From SIG220 sp045615545 (GTDB taxonomy: Bacteria > Bacillota_I > Bacilli_A > RFN20 > CAG-826), in the NCBI GenBank assembly GCA_045615545.1, contig JAZLFA010000040.1:1-64000 (forward strand): a DNA stretch of 64,000 bases, read 5' to 3'. The stretch's first letter is position 1. Every line of letters starts with the position of its first letter. The notes below the pieces were generated by a model. The model was not told the origin of the DNA. It made no database searches and worked only from the letters and a program-made list of their open reading frames with translations. Shown here one piece after another: positions 1 through 8,818 of this stretch. The position numbers and the translations under genes were made by a program.

Positions 1-1
1 A

Positions 2-1435
2 TTAATAATTATTAATTAATTGGGTGTAGATATCAATATATTCTTTTGCAGATTTTGTACAAGAAAAGTCAGCGTTCATCGCATTAACCACCATTTTCTT
101 GCGTTTTGGGAGATTAAAAAATAGTTTATAAGATTCGATAATTGCATTCACAAATTCTGTCGCGTCACTTCCTTGGTAAGCAAACCCATTTGCAACATCT
201 ATATTTTTACCATTATACGGAATGATAGTGTCTTTTAATCCGCCAGTAGAACGAACAATAGGTAATGAACCGTACTTAAGCGCAATTAACTGACTAATTC
301 CACAAGGCTCATAAATGCTAGGCATTAAATAGAAGTCACTGGCAGCGTATATTAAATGAGCAATTTCGTTATTGAAAGTAAACAGAGTGAAGATATGGTT
401 CGGATATTTCTTTCTCAAACCCTCAAGTCTTCCTTTAGTTTCCATATCGCCATCACCTAAAACGATGACTTTATTTTCCTTTTTAGCAAGATAATCGATT
501 CCTGTTAGAAGGTGATCGATGCCTTTTTGCCATGTAAGTCTAGAAACAACAACATATAAAGGCTTGCCGTTATTTTCAATACCAAAACTATTTAATAGCT
601 TAGTTTTTATATTCATTTTAACTGTGTAAAAATTTGTCGTATCATATCGATTTAAAAATGAGGCTTCTGACAATGGAGAAAATTCGTTATAATCACACCC
701 ATTTAAAACCCCAATAAAGCGTTCTCCTTTTAATGCGAGAATTTCGCTTAATCCCATCGAAGAAGTCGGATCAAGAAGCTCATTTCTATGAGTTGGGGAA
801 ACGGTTGTAACTATATCATTATAGATGATTCCAGATTTTAATGTTGATACACCATCACCATATCTAAGTGTACCATTGTAGTATAATTCTCTAGGTAAAT
901 CATAAAAAGAAACATAATCTTCAACATTAACCTTGCCTTTAAACAATGGATTATGAATAGTGTAAACGAATTTAGTATTAATAAAATAATCAATATGCTG
1001 TTCTTTAATTAAACAGGCAACCATACCAACTTGCCAATCATGTGTATGAATAATATCTGGTTTAAGATTTAATTTTTCAATTGCGCTTATGCAAGCTCTA
1101 GAAAAATAAGCAAATCTTTCATCATCATCATGTTCGCCATATATTTGTGCACGATTAAAATATTGATCACATTTAATTAAATAGTAATCGATTCCATCAA
1201 TTACTGTTTTATATATTTCAGTAGGAGAATGCCTCCATCCCATTTGCTGGACAAAATCAAAACCTTTTTCAAAAGAATATTTACGATTTAAAAGGATTTG
1301 ACTATAAAAAGGAATAAATATAGAAACGTTATTACCAAGTTTAACTAATTCCCTCCCGAGTGAATAAATAACATCAGCAAGCCCACCAGTTTTTGTTAAT
1401 GGATTAGCTTCACTACTACAAAAAATAATGTTCAT
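2..1435 (-). CDS. glgA: Glycogen synthase (ADP-glucose type, GT5)
   Basis: Transfers glucose from ADP-glucose to the non-reducing end of glycogen. The 477-residue length is normal for GT5. The N-terminus carries the SEANPLTKTGGLADV loop (residues 8-22), which binds ADP-glucose, and the C-terminal Rossmann domain has SRLTWQKGIDHLL and SIYEPCGISQL, the usual acceptor and nucleotide motifs. It is the last gene of a minus-strand operon; its ATG lies 1 nt after the glgD stop, with an AAAGGA ribosome site inside the end of glgD, so translation is probably coupled. The stop codon lies at the window edge, so the gene is complete. No branching enzyme or phosphorylase gene is in view. Confidence 0.95.
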   Translation of the reverse strand: MNIIFCSSEANPLTKTGGLADVIYSLGRELVKLGNNVSIFIPFYSQILLNRKYSFEKGFDFVQQMGWRHSPTEIYKTVIDGIDYYLIKCDQYFNRAQIYGEHDDDERFAYFSRACISAIEKLNLKPDIIHTHDWQVGMVACLIKEQHIDYFINTKFVYTIHNPLFKGKVNVEDYVSFYDLPRELYYNGTLRYGDGVSTLKSGIIYNDIVTTVSPTHRNELLDPTSSMGLSEILALKGERFIGVLNGCDYNEFSPLSEASFLNRYDTTNFYTVKMNIKTKLLNSFGIENNGKPLYVVVSRLTWQKGIDHLLTGIDYLAKKENKVIVLGDGDMETKGRLEGLRKKYPNHIFTLFTFNNEIAHLIYAASDFYLMPSIYEPCGISQLIALKYGSLPIVRSTGGLKDTIIPYNGKNIDVANGFAYQGSDATEFVNAIIESYKLFFNLPKRKKMVVNAMNADFSCTKSAKEYIDIYTQLINNY

Positions 1436-1436
1436 A

Positions 1437-2549
1437 TTATACTTTCATTCCTTTCGTTAAAAACAAAGGACAATCAACTTCCCCAACAACTTCATCAATA
1501 GAAGAAATCGTTACTTCTTTATCAGTAATCACGTGACTAACTTTGACCCCTTTCCCAATGTGGGAATGAGAAAGAATAATTGAATAAGATACCTCCGCCC
1601 CTTCTTCGATAGTAACATCACGGCAAATAATTGAATTTTTCACTTTTCCTTTTACAATTGCGCCGTTAGTAATAAACGAATTAATTACTTCCGCATTCTT
1701 GCCATATATAGCAGGGGGAGTATTATGTGTTGTAGTATAAATTGGCCAATCAGATTTGAACAACTTTTGACGTTTGCTATAAGTCAATAAATCAAAGGAA
1801 AATTTGATATAAGTTTGTAATGATGTAATCGGAACAACATAACCATCAAATTCATAATTATTGATAGGTATAATATGGTTATTTATAAAGTGATTAATAA
1901 TTTTTCTAATTGAGTAATTGGATGATAGTCCACGTGCAAAACTAATCATTTCAAAAAATGACTCATTATTAAAAATATAAGTATTTAAAGAAATATAGGC
2001 ATCACTATTATTTACGTAAGGTCTACTTTTTGTAATAACATTATCTTTATTAACGTCTAATTCGTCACAACCTGTGAATACAGCATCACTTTTCTTTATC
2101 TTCGTTGTCACAACAGTAATTTGTCTTCCGCTATTAATATGCGCTTTAACAATTGGATTGAAATCCATAGAAGATAAAAAGTGAGAAGGCGCCACAATAA
2201 AGTAATCAGCTTCAAGTGCGCTTCTAGGAATATTATTAACAATATTGGAAATGTCGGTATTTTGATTAGGATTTGAAAGTCCTTTCTCGTTTAATACAGG
2301 ACGTATGTAACCAGTTTTAGTATTTCTAATCCAAACAGAACCATTTTGAAGATGGCTTCTTAATGAATCGTAGTGAGCAGGAAGTAAAATTTGTACTTGA
2401 TCAATGCCGGAATTTGAATAATTAGATAAAATAAAGTCAATCATCGCATAACGACCTAAAAAACTTACTGCCGCTAAAGGGCGTTTTTCTGTTAAGCGTT
2501 CGAGGCTAGGCTCATCATGTAAATCAATAAAACCAATAATCTTACTCAT
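1437..2549 (-). CDS. glgD: GlgD, regulatory-type glucose-1-phosphate adenylyltransferase subunit
   Basis: Paralogue of GlgC found next to it in Bacillota, where the two form a hetero-oligomeric ADP-glucose pyrophosphorylase (family knowledge). The N-terminus (IIGFIDLHDEPSLERLTEKRPLA) lacks the GGxGxRL nucleotide loop present in the neighbouring GlgC, which is the expected GlgD degeneration. The C-terminal third has hexapeptide left-handed beta-helix repeats (for example IICRDVTIEEGAEVSYSIIL). Its start overlaps the glgC stop by 4 bp (ATGA), giving tight coupling. It is probably non-catalytic and regulatory. Confidence 0.9.
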   Translation of the reverse strand: MSKIIGFIDLHDEPSLERLTEKRPLAAVSFLGRYAMIDFILSNYSNSGIDQVQILLPAHYDSLRSHLQNGSVWIRNTKTGYIRPVLNEKGLSNPNQNTDISNIVNNIPRSALEADYFIVAPSHFLSSMDFNPIVKAHINSGRQITVVTTKIKKSDAVFTGCDELDVNKDNVITKSRPYVNNSDAYISLNTYIFNNESFFEMISFARGLSSNYSIRKIINHFINNHIIPINNYEFDGYVVPITSLQTYIKFSFDLLTYSKRQKLFKSDWPIYTTTHNTPPAIYGKNAEVINSFITNGAIVKGKVKNSIICRDVTIEEGAEVSYSIILSHSHIGKGVKVSHVITDKEVTISSIDEVVGEVDCPLFLTKGMKV

Positions 2550-3667
2550 TTTGAAACCAACACAATTTTCTTTTTCCCAACATTAATTTTTCTATTTGCT
2601 GACACCACTACATTTGGCGCAACGATTGCATTATGAATAATCGCGTTTTCCATAATCTCAGCCCCCTGCATAATAACAGCGTGATCAACAATAGCTCCCG
2701 GATGAATTATTACATTAGTAGAAATAACCGAGTGATCAATCTTACCAAGAATGATTGAGCCTTGGTTAGCAATACTACAAGTAATCTTTGCATCCTTTCC
2801 AATATATTGAGGAACACTATATAAATCTTCAGAATAAATACGATTTTTTAAGTCGTAATCATATAAACTTAATGCATCTTTTTTACCTTCAGCAATATCC
2901 ATATTGGCCTGATGCAAAGATTCAAGAGTGCCAACATCACGCCAATAACCAGCAAAACGATAAACAAATATTCGACGTTTATCATTCATCATCATTGGTA
3001 ATATATCATTACCGAAGTCATGACTTGAAGAAGGATTATCCATATCTAATAGTAAATATTTTCTCAATATTTTATATGTAAAAACATAAATACCCATACT
3101 CGCTAAATTGGATTTAGCAGTTTTAGGTTTTTCGATAAAACTTTTTACTTTATTGTTTTTGTTAACTTCCACAATGCCAAAACGCGAAATATCTTCTTTA
3201 GGCACCTCAATAACTGATATAGTGCAGTCAGCCTTGCGAAGAATATGTTCATCAATCATTTTGTTAAATGTTGTCTTATATATATGATCACCAGAAAGAA
3301 TTAATACATAATCTGCTTTTTGACTATCTAAGAAATCGATATTTTGAGCGATAGCATCAGCAGTACCATTGTACCAACTGGCTCTTTTTTCTGTTACTCT
3401 AGGAGCAAGGGTAGATAAGCAACAGTGAATACCATTAAATCCCCACTTGCTTCCATCACCGATATAATTATCGAGTTCGCTCGATTCATATTGAGTCAAA
3501 ACGCCAACAGTGTTTATTCCTGAATTAGCACAGTTAGATAATGGGAAATCGATAATGCGATATTTAGCAGCAAAACTAACAGCAGGTTTAGCTGTTTTAC
3601 GCGTTAAACCTTGTAAACGAGTCCCTTTACCACCCGCTAATATCATTGCTATTACTTTTTCATTCAT
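2546..3667 (-). CDS. glgC: Glucose-1-phosphate adenylyltransferase, catalytic subunit
   Basis: Makes ADP-glucose from glucose-1-phosphate and ATP, the committed step of bacterial glycogen synthesis. The AGGKGTRLQGLT loop (residues 11-22) is intact, followed by the PAVSFAAKYRIIDF segment, the LILSGDHIY metal site and a C-terminal hexapeptide beta-helix. Length (373) is typical. It lies 2 nt after the ROK gene and overlaps glgD by 4 bp, placing it in the nagB-ROK-glgC-glgD-glgA operon. A recognisable Shine-Dalgarno is weak here, so translational coupling to the upstream gene is likely. Confidence 0.94.
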   Translation of the reverse strand: MNEKVIAMILAGGKGTRLQGLTRKTAKPAVSFAAKYRIIDFPLSNCANSGINTVGVLTQYESSELDNYIGDGSKWGFNGIHCCLSTLAPRVTEKRASWYNGTADAIAQNIDFLDSQKADYVLILSGDHIYKTTFNKMIDEHILRKADCTISVIEVPKEDISRFGIVEVNKNNKVKSFIEKPKTAKSNLASMGIYVFTYKILRKYLLLDMDNPSSSHDFGNDILPMMMNDKRRIFVYRFAGYWRDVGTLESLHQANMDIAEGKKDALSLYDYDLKNRIYSEDLYSVPQYIGKDAKITCSIANQGSIILGKIDHSVISTNVIIHPGAIVDHAVIMQGAEIMENAIIHNAIVAPNVVVSANRKINVGKKKIVLVSK

Positions 3668-3669
3668 AT

Positions 3670-5052
3670 TTACTTATTACATGGTAATGATGCAGCTGCG
3701 ATTGATTGACCAACCCTACGCATCTTTTCACTTGGCATACCAATCTTAAAATCAGCATATTCAGGGAATTCTTTTAATAAAGTCTCTTTACATACTTTAA
3801 GAATAGTATCTCCGCCTTTACCAGAAACAACTCTTCCTAATAAAAGTACATGTTTAATATCATAAAACTCTGCATAGAAAGCAAGAGAGTAAGCTAAATA
3901 AACACCAATAGATTCAAATATTTTATTTGCACCTTCATGCCCTTTTTCATTAAGTCTTTGGACTTCACTAAGTTGTTCCGCTAATGTAAGATTTGAATCC
4001 AAATTAATTCCTGCACGAGGAGCAAGTTTAATAACTGCATCTTGAGAGAAATATTTACAACCAACACCAAAATCATGGCTCCATTCATCAACCATTGCAC
4101 CTTTATTAAAATCTACAGGAACAAATGCTAATTCACTAAGCCAGCCAGGAAGGTTTTTATTTTTATCAACATAACCACCAGCTTGGCTAGTTCCCATTGC
4201 AATGCCTAAAACACAGCCATCCTGTAAATCAAGTGATCCTGCTAAAGCAGTAACATCACCATCATTAGATACTTCAAAAGGAATTTCATGTCCAAGTTCT
4301 TTTTCTAAACGGTGAACAGAATCAATATAAGCACCTTTCACTTTTTCAAAATCTGTTTTTGGTACTTTAATAAATATTGAAGAAACCATTGGGCGGTTAG
4401 AAATAATAACTCCTGCAGTAGAAATACCAATTCCATCAACATCTCCACCAAGTTTATCAACCGCTACCATAAATGCTTTATGAATAAATTCATAATGATA
4501 ATTAATATCTTCGTTTAGTTTTGGAAGCCAAACGATTTCTTCACTATGAATTACTTCTCCATCAACAACAGCAGATACTTTGATATCGCTACCACCGGCA
4601 TCAAAACCAATGCGTTTTCCTTTTAAATGTCCACCAACTGGAACACTTGCAGTTTTTTCTTTTGGCACGTCATTGATGTTTTCACAATAAATAACTTTGA
4701 CTTCGTTTTCATAAACAGTAGACATAAAATCATAGTCAAAATCACGAAGTCCGCCAGTACAATAGTAACTAGCGATATTGTTATAGATAGTCTTGCTACC
4801 ATGGATATAAATTTTATATCCACCCACTACCCATAAAATACATTTGATAAATCGTTCAATGATGAATGTGTTTCTTTCATCATCGTATCCTTCTGGAAAA
4901 ACATCGAATTCACGGCGATAAATATAACCGTTATCTCTTTCAACTGCGATTAAAAGATGTTGCTTATTACTGACTTTGCTAACGTCAGTGTTAAATTTAC
5001 GTAACTCAATAATTGCCGGAAGGAATTCTGGCTCTAAAACTGGTTTGATCAT
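3670..5052 (-). CDS. ROK-family sugar kinase-like protein with N-terminal extension
   Basis: ROK/ASKHA-fold protein of 460 residues. The ATP-binding part starts near residue 145 (GKRIGFDAGGSDIKVSAV), followed by GIGISTAGVI (about 205), SNDGDVTALAG (about 265) and GIAMGTSQAGGYV (about 284). Roughly 140 residues precede the kinase core and are not part of a standard ROK protein. The CxCGxxGCxE zinc motif of many ROK kinases is absent. Between nagB and the glg genes it could supply hexose phosphate for storage, for example as a glucokinase or amino-sugar kinase; the substrate cannot be read from sequence. It has a good AAGGGG ribosome site. Confidence 0.75.
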   Translation of the reverse strand: MIKPVLEPEFLPAIIELRKFNTDVSKVSNKQHLLIAVERDNGYIYRREFDVFPEGYDDERNTFIIERFIKCILWVVGGYKIYIHGSKTIYNNIASYYCTGGLRDFDYDFMSTVYENEVKVIYCENINDVPKEKTASVPVGGHLKGKRIGFDAGGSDIKVSAVVDGEVIHSEEIVWLPKLNEDINYHYEFIHKAFMVAVDKLGGDVDGIGISTAGVIISNRPMVSSIFIKVPKTDFEKVKGAYIDSVHRLEKELGHEIPFEVSNDGDVTALAGSLDLQDGCVLGIAMGTSQAGGYVDKNKNLPGWLSELAFVPVDFNKGAMVDEWSHDFGVGCKYFSQDAVIKLAPRAGINLDSNLTLAEQLSEVQRLNEKGHEGANKIFESIGVYLAYSLAFYAEFYDIKHVLLLGRVVSGKGGDTILKVCKETLLKEFPEYADFKIGMPSEKMRRVGQSIAAASLPCNK

Positions 5053-5068
5053 AAGTGACCCCTTTATA

Positions 5069-5791
5069 TTACTTAACTAAGCTATATGCGTCTTCATCAC
5101 AGTAAATTGTGACATCTTTATGTCCTTGAAGGACTGTGCAAGGCCAATCAGTGCTTGGCTTGCCTTTGATTAATTCCCTAATTGCAGGTGCTTTATTTTT
5201 ACCTGTTGCAATTAAAATAATCTTACGCGCGTTCATAATTGATTTTAATCCCATCGTTACCGCGCGAGTTGGAACATCTTCTTTTCTATCAAACAAACGA
5301 GAATTATCAGTGATTGTTTGATCAGTTAATTCTGTTTCGTGAGTTAATGAATCAAATGATGTACCTGGTTCGTTAAAGGCAATGTGTCCATCACTACCAA
5401 TACCTAATAGTTGGATATCAATACCACCAGCAGCTTTAATTTCATCATCATATTGGTTCATATAGGCTTTATAGTCACCAACGCCTTTTAAAACATGGGT
5501 ATTATTTTTATCAATATCAATATGATTGAATAAATTATCATTCATAAAATAACGATAACTTTGATTATGAGTACCCTCTAATCCAACATATTCATCTAAA
5601 TTGAATGTTAAAACATTATTAAATGAAACTTTACCTTCTTTATTTGCTTTAACAAGATTTGCATAAATCCCTAGTGGGGATGTGCCAGTTGCTAAACCAA
5701 GAACTGGGGTTTTTTTGTTATTTATAAGATTAATGAATTCTTCAGCAATTAACTTACTAATCTCTTCGTTTGTCCCAACGATTATTTTCAT
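5069..5791 (-). CDS. nagB: Glucosamine-6-phosphate deaminase
   Basis: Converts glucosamine-6-phosphate to fructose-6-phosphate and ammonia. Family motifs are visible: LGLATGTSPLGIY, NLDEYVGL, LLGIGSDGHIAFNEPG and TMGLKSIM. An upstream in-frame ATG at 5821 exists, but the start at 5791 (MKIIVGTN) is preferred: it has an AAAGGAG site 8 nt upstream and gives the standard N-terminus and a 240-residue length. First gene of the operon leading to glycogen synthesis, so amino sugars could feed storage; that link is inference. Confidence 0.93.
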   Translation of the reverse strand: MKIIVGTNEEISKLIAEEFINLINNKKTPVLGLATGTSPLGIYANLVKANKEGKVSFNNVLTFNLDEYVGLEGTHNQSYRYFMNDNLFNHIDIDKNNTHVLKGVGDYKAYMNQYDDEIKAAGGIDIQLLGIGSDGHIAFNEPGTSFDSLTHETELTDQTITDNSRLFDRKEDVPTRAVTMGLKSIMNARKIILIATGKNKAPAIRELIKGKPSTDWPCTVLQGHKDVTIYCDEDAYSLVK

Positions 5792-5913
5792 GAATTGTTT
5801 CTCCTTTTTGAAAAACATCAATATTTCTAATGATTATTTTACTTAAAATTAAAATAAAAATCACGAATTATTGAAAAAATACTTTCAACCTTTAATTCCC
5901 ACTTCTATTAATA

Positions 5914-5919
5914 TAGAAT
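5914..5919 (+). promoter_or_regulatory. Possible -10 box for the dCMP deaminase operon
   Basis: TAGAAT 26 nt before the ATG at 5945, with TTTAAT at 5891-5896 exactly 17 nt upstream as a weak -35. The following AAGGAAG is the ribosome site. The intergenic stretch 5792-5944 separates divergent operons; I could not pick a convincing nagB promoter in it. Confidence 0.4.
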
Positions 5920-5944
5920 AATAGGCAATAAGGAAGAATTAATT

Positions 5945-6424
5945 ATGACTGCTAAAAACATATCATGGGATGAATATTTTATGGGTATCGCTATTCTTTC
6001 AAGTATGAGAAGTAAAGACCCAAGCACACAAGTTGGCGCATGCATTGTCGATAAAAATCACAAAGTGGTTTCAATTGGCTATAATGGTATGCCTACTGGA
6101 GTTGATGAATGTGAATTATCATGGAACAAAGGTGAAGGTTTAGATAGTAAGTATCTATATGTTTGTCACGCTGAATTTAACGCTATACTAAACTGCCGTG
6201 GAGGCACCAGTTTAGATGGGTGTACGATTTATGTCACATTATTCCCATGTAATGAATGCACAAAAATGATTCTTCAAACAGGTATTAAAGAAGTTGTATA
6301 TCTTGACAACAAATATGAAAAAACAACCGAAACACAAGCAAGCACTAAAATGCTTCATTTAGCGGGTGTTAAATTACGCCACTACAATGGCAAACTTCCA
6401 GAGATTACTTATCATGACAATTAA
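5945..6424 (+). CDS. comEB: dCMP/CMP deaminase (ComEB type)
   Basis: Zinc-dependent deaminase of 159 residues. Zinc ligands and the proton shuttle are seen as CHAEFNAI (His75, Glu77) and PCNECTK (Cys102, Cys105); STQVGACIVD (residues 27-36) and the GYNGMPTG loop match deoxycytidylate deaminases. It produces dUMP from dCMP. AAGGAAG lies before the ATG. It is the first gene of a set with folD and a ThyX-like protein, which fits a dTMP-forming pathway. Its 3' end overlaps folD by 11 bp. Confidence 0.92.
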   Translation: MTAKNISWDEYFMGIAILSSMRSKDPSTQVGACIVDKNHKVVSIGYNGMPTGVDECELSWNKGEGLDSKYLYVCHAEFNAILNCRGGTSLDGCTIYVTLFPCNECTKMILQTGIKEVVYLDNKYEKTTETQASTKMLHLAGVKLRHYNGKLPEITYHDN

Positions 6425-7208
6425 AGAATATGTTGCCTTTAAAAAGGAAGAACTTAAAACCACAGTATCTTCATTAAAAACTATCCCTCATTTTGTCATT
6501 ATTCAAATTAATGAAGATGAGGCTTCTAACGCGTACGTACGCGGAAAGATGAAAGATGCTGATGAAGTTGGCATTAAATGCACATTAATTAAAATGCCAA
6601 TCTCCACTTCTCAAGATGAGTTATTAGCGAAAATTAATGAAATAAATAATGACTCAAATGTACATGGCTTAATCGTACAAATGCCACTACCTAAACAAAT
6701 TGATGAAGAGGTCATTAAATTAGCGGTTAATCCAAGTAAAGATATTGATGGCTTTCATCCTCTTAGTAAGATGGATCCATGCACTCCAAAAGGAATTCTT
6801 AATTACCTTAAAGATGAGCATTATCAAATATCAGGTAAAAATGCTGTGGTAATTGGTAGAAGCAACATCGTTGGTAAACCAATGGCAAAGCTCCTATTAA
6901 AGGAAAGTGCTAATGTCACTGTTTTACACAGTAAAACAAGTAGAGAAGATATGGAAAGATATATCGCTAATGCTGATATTATTGTGATCGCAATTGGTAA
7001 ATGTGGTTTCTTAAATGAAACGTTTAAATATAAACCTACCACCATCATAGTTGATGTTGGAATCAATAGAGTAGATGGAAAATTACATGGTGACGCTACT
7101 AGAGATTTACCTGTTAAATTCCAAACACCAGTTCCAGGGGGGGTTGGTTTATTAACAAGACTTACATTATTAACAAATTTATTGGAGGCATATAATAATG
7201 GACTTTAA
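6414..7208 (+). CDS. folD: Bifunctional methylenetetrahydrofolate dehydrogenase/cyclohydrolase
   Basis: Interconverts 5,10-methylene-, methenyl- and 10-formyl-tetrahydrofolate. The window shows SNAYVRGKMKDADEVGI (active-site Tyr and Lys), GLIVQMPLPKQID, KDIDGFHPLS, the VVIGRSNIVGKPMA NADP site and the C-terminal TPVPGGVG. Length from this start is 264; family members are about 280, so the protein is slightly short. A longer ORF opens at 6366 inside comEB, but the natural N-terminus (MTIKEYVAF) starts at 6414. It overlaps both neighbours, so the trio is co-transcribed. Confidence 0.93.
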   Translation: MTIKEYVAFKKEELKTTVSSLKTIPHFVIIQINEDEASNAYVRGKMKDADEVGIKCTLIKMPISTSQDELLAKINEINNDSNVHGLIVQMPLPKQIDEEVIKLAVNPSKDIDGFHPLSKMDPCTPKGILNYLKDEHYQISGKNAVVIGRSNIVGKPMAKLLLKESANVTVLHSKTSREDMERYIANADIIVIAIGKCGFLNETFKYKPTTIIVDVGINRVDGKLHGDATRDLPVKFQTPVPGGVGLLTRLTLLTNLLEAYNNGL

Positions 7209-7797
7209 TATATTAAATACCGAAGTATATGGTGTTTCAAAATCAATCAAAGCCAGTGGCAATCCAATGCGCACTGTATTCGATAGAACTGAAATAACTG
7301 AAAAAGATGAAAAACGTGCTACCGTTTTAGGCTCTGCCCCAAACGGCCAAGGCCACGATAATTATTTAAAAGGAATTATTGTCCAAATGGATGTTGTTGC
7401 ACCACTATATTGGTGGAAACAAGCACAACGCTATCATTGGTTTGATTTCGTAAGCAGTCAATCAACAATGCACTGTTTAGCTAAATTTAATGTTTCAACA
7501 CAGTGTGTTAGTGATACAAATAAAGAAGTAATGGCGTTAGTTGAAAAAATCTTGGCAGATTACTTAGCTATGCCAGATACCGATCCAAACAAAATAGCAA
7601 AATGGAGAGAATTAGTTGCTTCTTTACCATGTGGATTCTGTTTAGGTGCCACGATGACAACTAACTATCAACAGCTTAAAACAATGTATCTTCAAAGAAG
7701 AAACCATCGCTTAAAAGAATGGCACATCTTCTGCGATTGGTGTGAAACACTTCCAAAATTCTTAGAATTAACAGGAGTAAAAAATTTACTAAAGTAG
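7198..7797 (+). CDS. Divergent ThyX-like (flavin-dependent thymidylate synthase-like) protein
   Basis: A 199-residue protein with no exact family name I can assign. Its layout resembles ThyX: a strand ending in APLYWWKQAQRYHWF (residues 69-82) where ThyX has the xxRQWFRHR segment, then SSQSTMH (87-93), and a C-terminal NYQQLKTMYLQRRNHRLKEW (156-175) like the ThyX N-R-L-HF-LR-AQWE helix. The ThyX RHR signature is changed to RYH. Co-transcription with dCMP deaminase (makes dUMP) and FolD (makes methylene-THF) supports a role in dTMP synthesis. A GGAGG site precedes the ATG, and the gene overlaps folD by 11 bp. Family assignment is from pattern and context only. Confidence 0.6.
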   Translation: MDFNILNTEVYGVSKSIKASGNPMRTVFDRTEITEKDEKRATVLGSAPNGQGHDNYLKGIIVQMDVVAPLYWWKQAQRYHWFDFVSSQSTMHCLAKFNVSTQCVSDTNKEVMALVEKILADYLAMPDTDPNKIAKWRELVASLPCGFCLGATMTTNYQQLKTMYLQRRNHRLKEWHIFCDWCETLPKFLELTGVKNLLK

Positions 7798-7807
7798 TTG
7801 CGAGAGT

Positions 7808-7825
7808 GTTTATCTTGTGATAAAC
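7808..7825 (+). promoter_or_regulatory. Hairpin in the rpmB leader
   Basis: GTTTATC-TTGT-GATAAAC, a perfect 7-bp stem with a 4-nt loop, lying between the ThyX-like gene and rpmB and 34 nt before the rpmB ATG. Only TTTCT follows, so it is a poor terminator. It may be an mRNA leader structure or a weak attenuator. Confidence 0.35.
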
Positions 7826-7858
7826 TTTCTAACGCTGCATATAGGAGGCTAGTATATT

Positions 7859-8038
7859 ATGTCAAGAAAATGTCCAGTATCAGGCAAAGGTCCATTAACA
7901 GGTAACAATCGTTCACACTCATTAAGAGCTACAAGACGTGTTTGGAATACCAATTTACAAACATATAACATCAATGGCAAACGTGTTAAGATGTCAACCC
8001 GTGCTTACCGTAGCCTCAATAAAACTACAAGCAAGTAA
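7859..8038 (+). CDS. rpmB: Ribosomal protein bL28
   Basis: A 59-residue large-subunit protein. The reading frame gives MSRKCPVSGKGPLTGNN and continues HSLRATRRVWNTNLQ, the bL28 pattern. It is basic throughout and has the usual length of about 60. An AGGAGG site lies 9 nt before the ATG. In Bacillus rpmB lies close to rpe and prkC on the opposite strand, and here it converges on the rpe operon in the same way, which supports the call. Only one cysteine is present, so no zinc site is expected. Confidence 0.93.
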   Translation: MSRKCPVSGKGPLTGNNRSHSLRATRRVWNTNLQTYNINGKRVKMSTRAYRSLNKTTSK

Positions 8039-8056
8039 TTTTATTTAATAATTAAC

Positions 8057-8087
8057 AAAAAAGCATAACAAATCGTTATGTTTTTTT
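8057..8087 (+). terminator. rpmB terminator
   Basis: CATAAC-AAATC-GTTATG stem-loop flanked by A6 before and T7 after, 19 nt after the rpmB stop. The flanking tracts make it usable in both directions; the converging gene stops at 8156. Confidence 0.8.
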
Positions 8088-8155
8088 GTGCATTTTAAAT
8101 ATCTCCAAATATCAAAAATATATTAGTACAGTTAATTGTTATAAACAATAACGCT

Positions 8156-8818
8156 CTATAGACACACAAGTAACAAGAGCAATATTTGACTAACAAAATA
8201 TGAGAAAATTAATATCCATTCACTAAAGGCTAAAACAAAGAATTTTGGCCTTACATAGCTAATAGTGCCATCTTCGCTAGTAACACTATCCATCTTTGTC
8301 CACTTCGACAATTTAGGATTCATGATAATTACAAATAGGAAAAGTGTTAAAGCAAATAACAAAATTGTAATAACTAAAGTAGCAATTTTTGTGTGATCAT
8401 TATTGTACGCAAATAAGCCACTAACTGCGCCCGCGCAAGGAATCATAAAAGTAAATGCGAATAAAAATACATCGAGAGCCATATGACTTCTTAAATATTT
8501 TAGTGGTACAAATATCATCGCACCAATATCAATAGCAACCATAATTCCAGAGACTAAAGAAAAGATCAATAAACCATTTGAATGGTCTTGATTAAAAAAG
8601 ACAAAAAAGAAAATTGATGATAACAAAGATAAGACTAAACAAAGGTTACCAAGAAAGTTATCAGTAAATTTCAAATTGTAATTTAGTTCATAAGGAAAAT
8701 GATTTCTAAAATCATAATCAGCTTTAAATTTATTTTTATAATTAAAGCACGAAAAAAGAAGAAAACATATAAATAGAAACACTGAGCCAATGCCTGTCGC
8801 TAAGGCAGTTACATTCAT
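8156..8818 (-). CDS. Hypothetical multi-pass membrane protein
   Basis: A 220-residue protein I do not recognise. It has about six hydrophobic segments, near residues 3-25, 56-73, 78-108, 115-136, 145-166 and 195-219, with the N-terminal segment starting directly at the Met. No catalytic motif is visible. Its start overlaps the rpe stop by 4 bp (ATGA), making it the last gene of the rsmB-like to rpe operon. In Bacillus the equivalent position holds thiN, but there is no resemblance to that soluble kinase. Confidence 0.7.
   Translation of the reverse strand: MNVTALATGIGSVFLFICFLLFSCFNYKNKFKADYDFRNHFPYELNYNLKFTDNFLGNLCLVLSLLSSIFFFVFFNQDHSNGLLIFSLVSGIMVAIDIGAMIFVPLKYLRSHMALDVFLFAFTFMIPCAGAVSGLFAYNNDHTKIATLVITILLFALTLFLFVIIMNPKLSKWTKMDSVTSEDGTISYVRPKFFVLAFSEWILIFSYFVSQILLLLLVCL

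Noticed and set aside
2788..3081. 97-codon plus-strand ORF inside glgC
   Set aside because: Fully antisense to a well-conserved gene, no ribosome site, no recognisable protein.
6366..6413. Longer folD start
   Set aside because: It would add 16 residues encoded in comEB; the family N-terminus begins at 6414.
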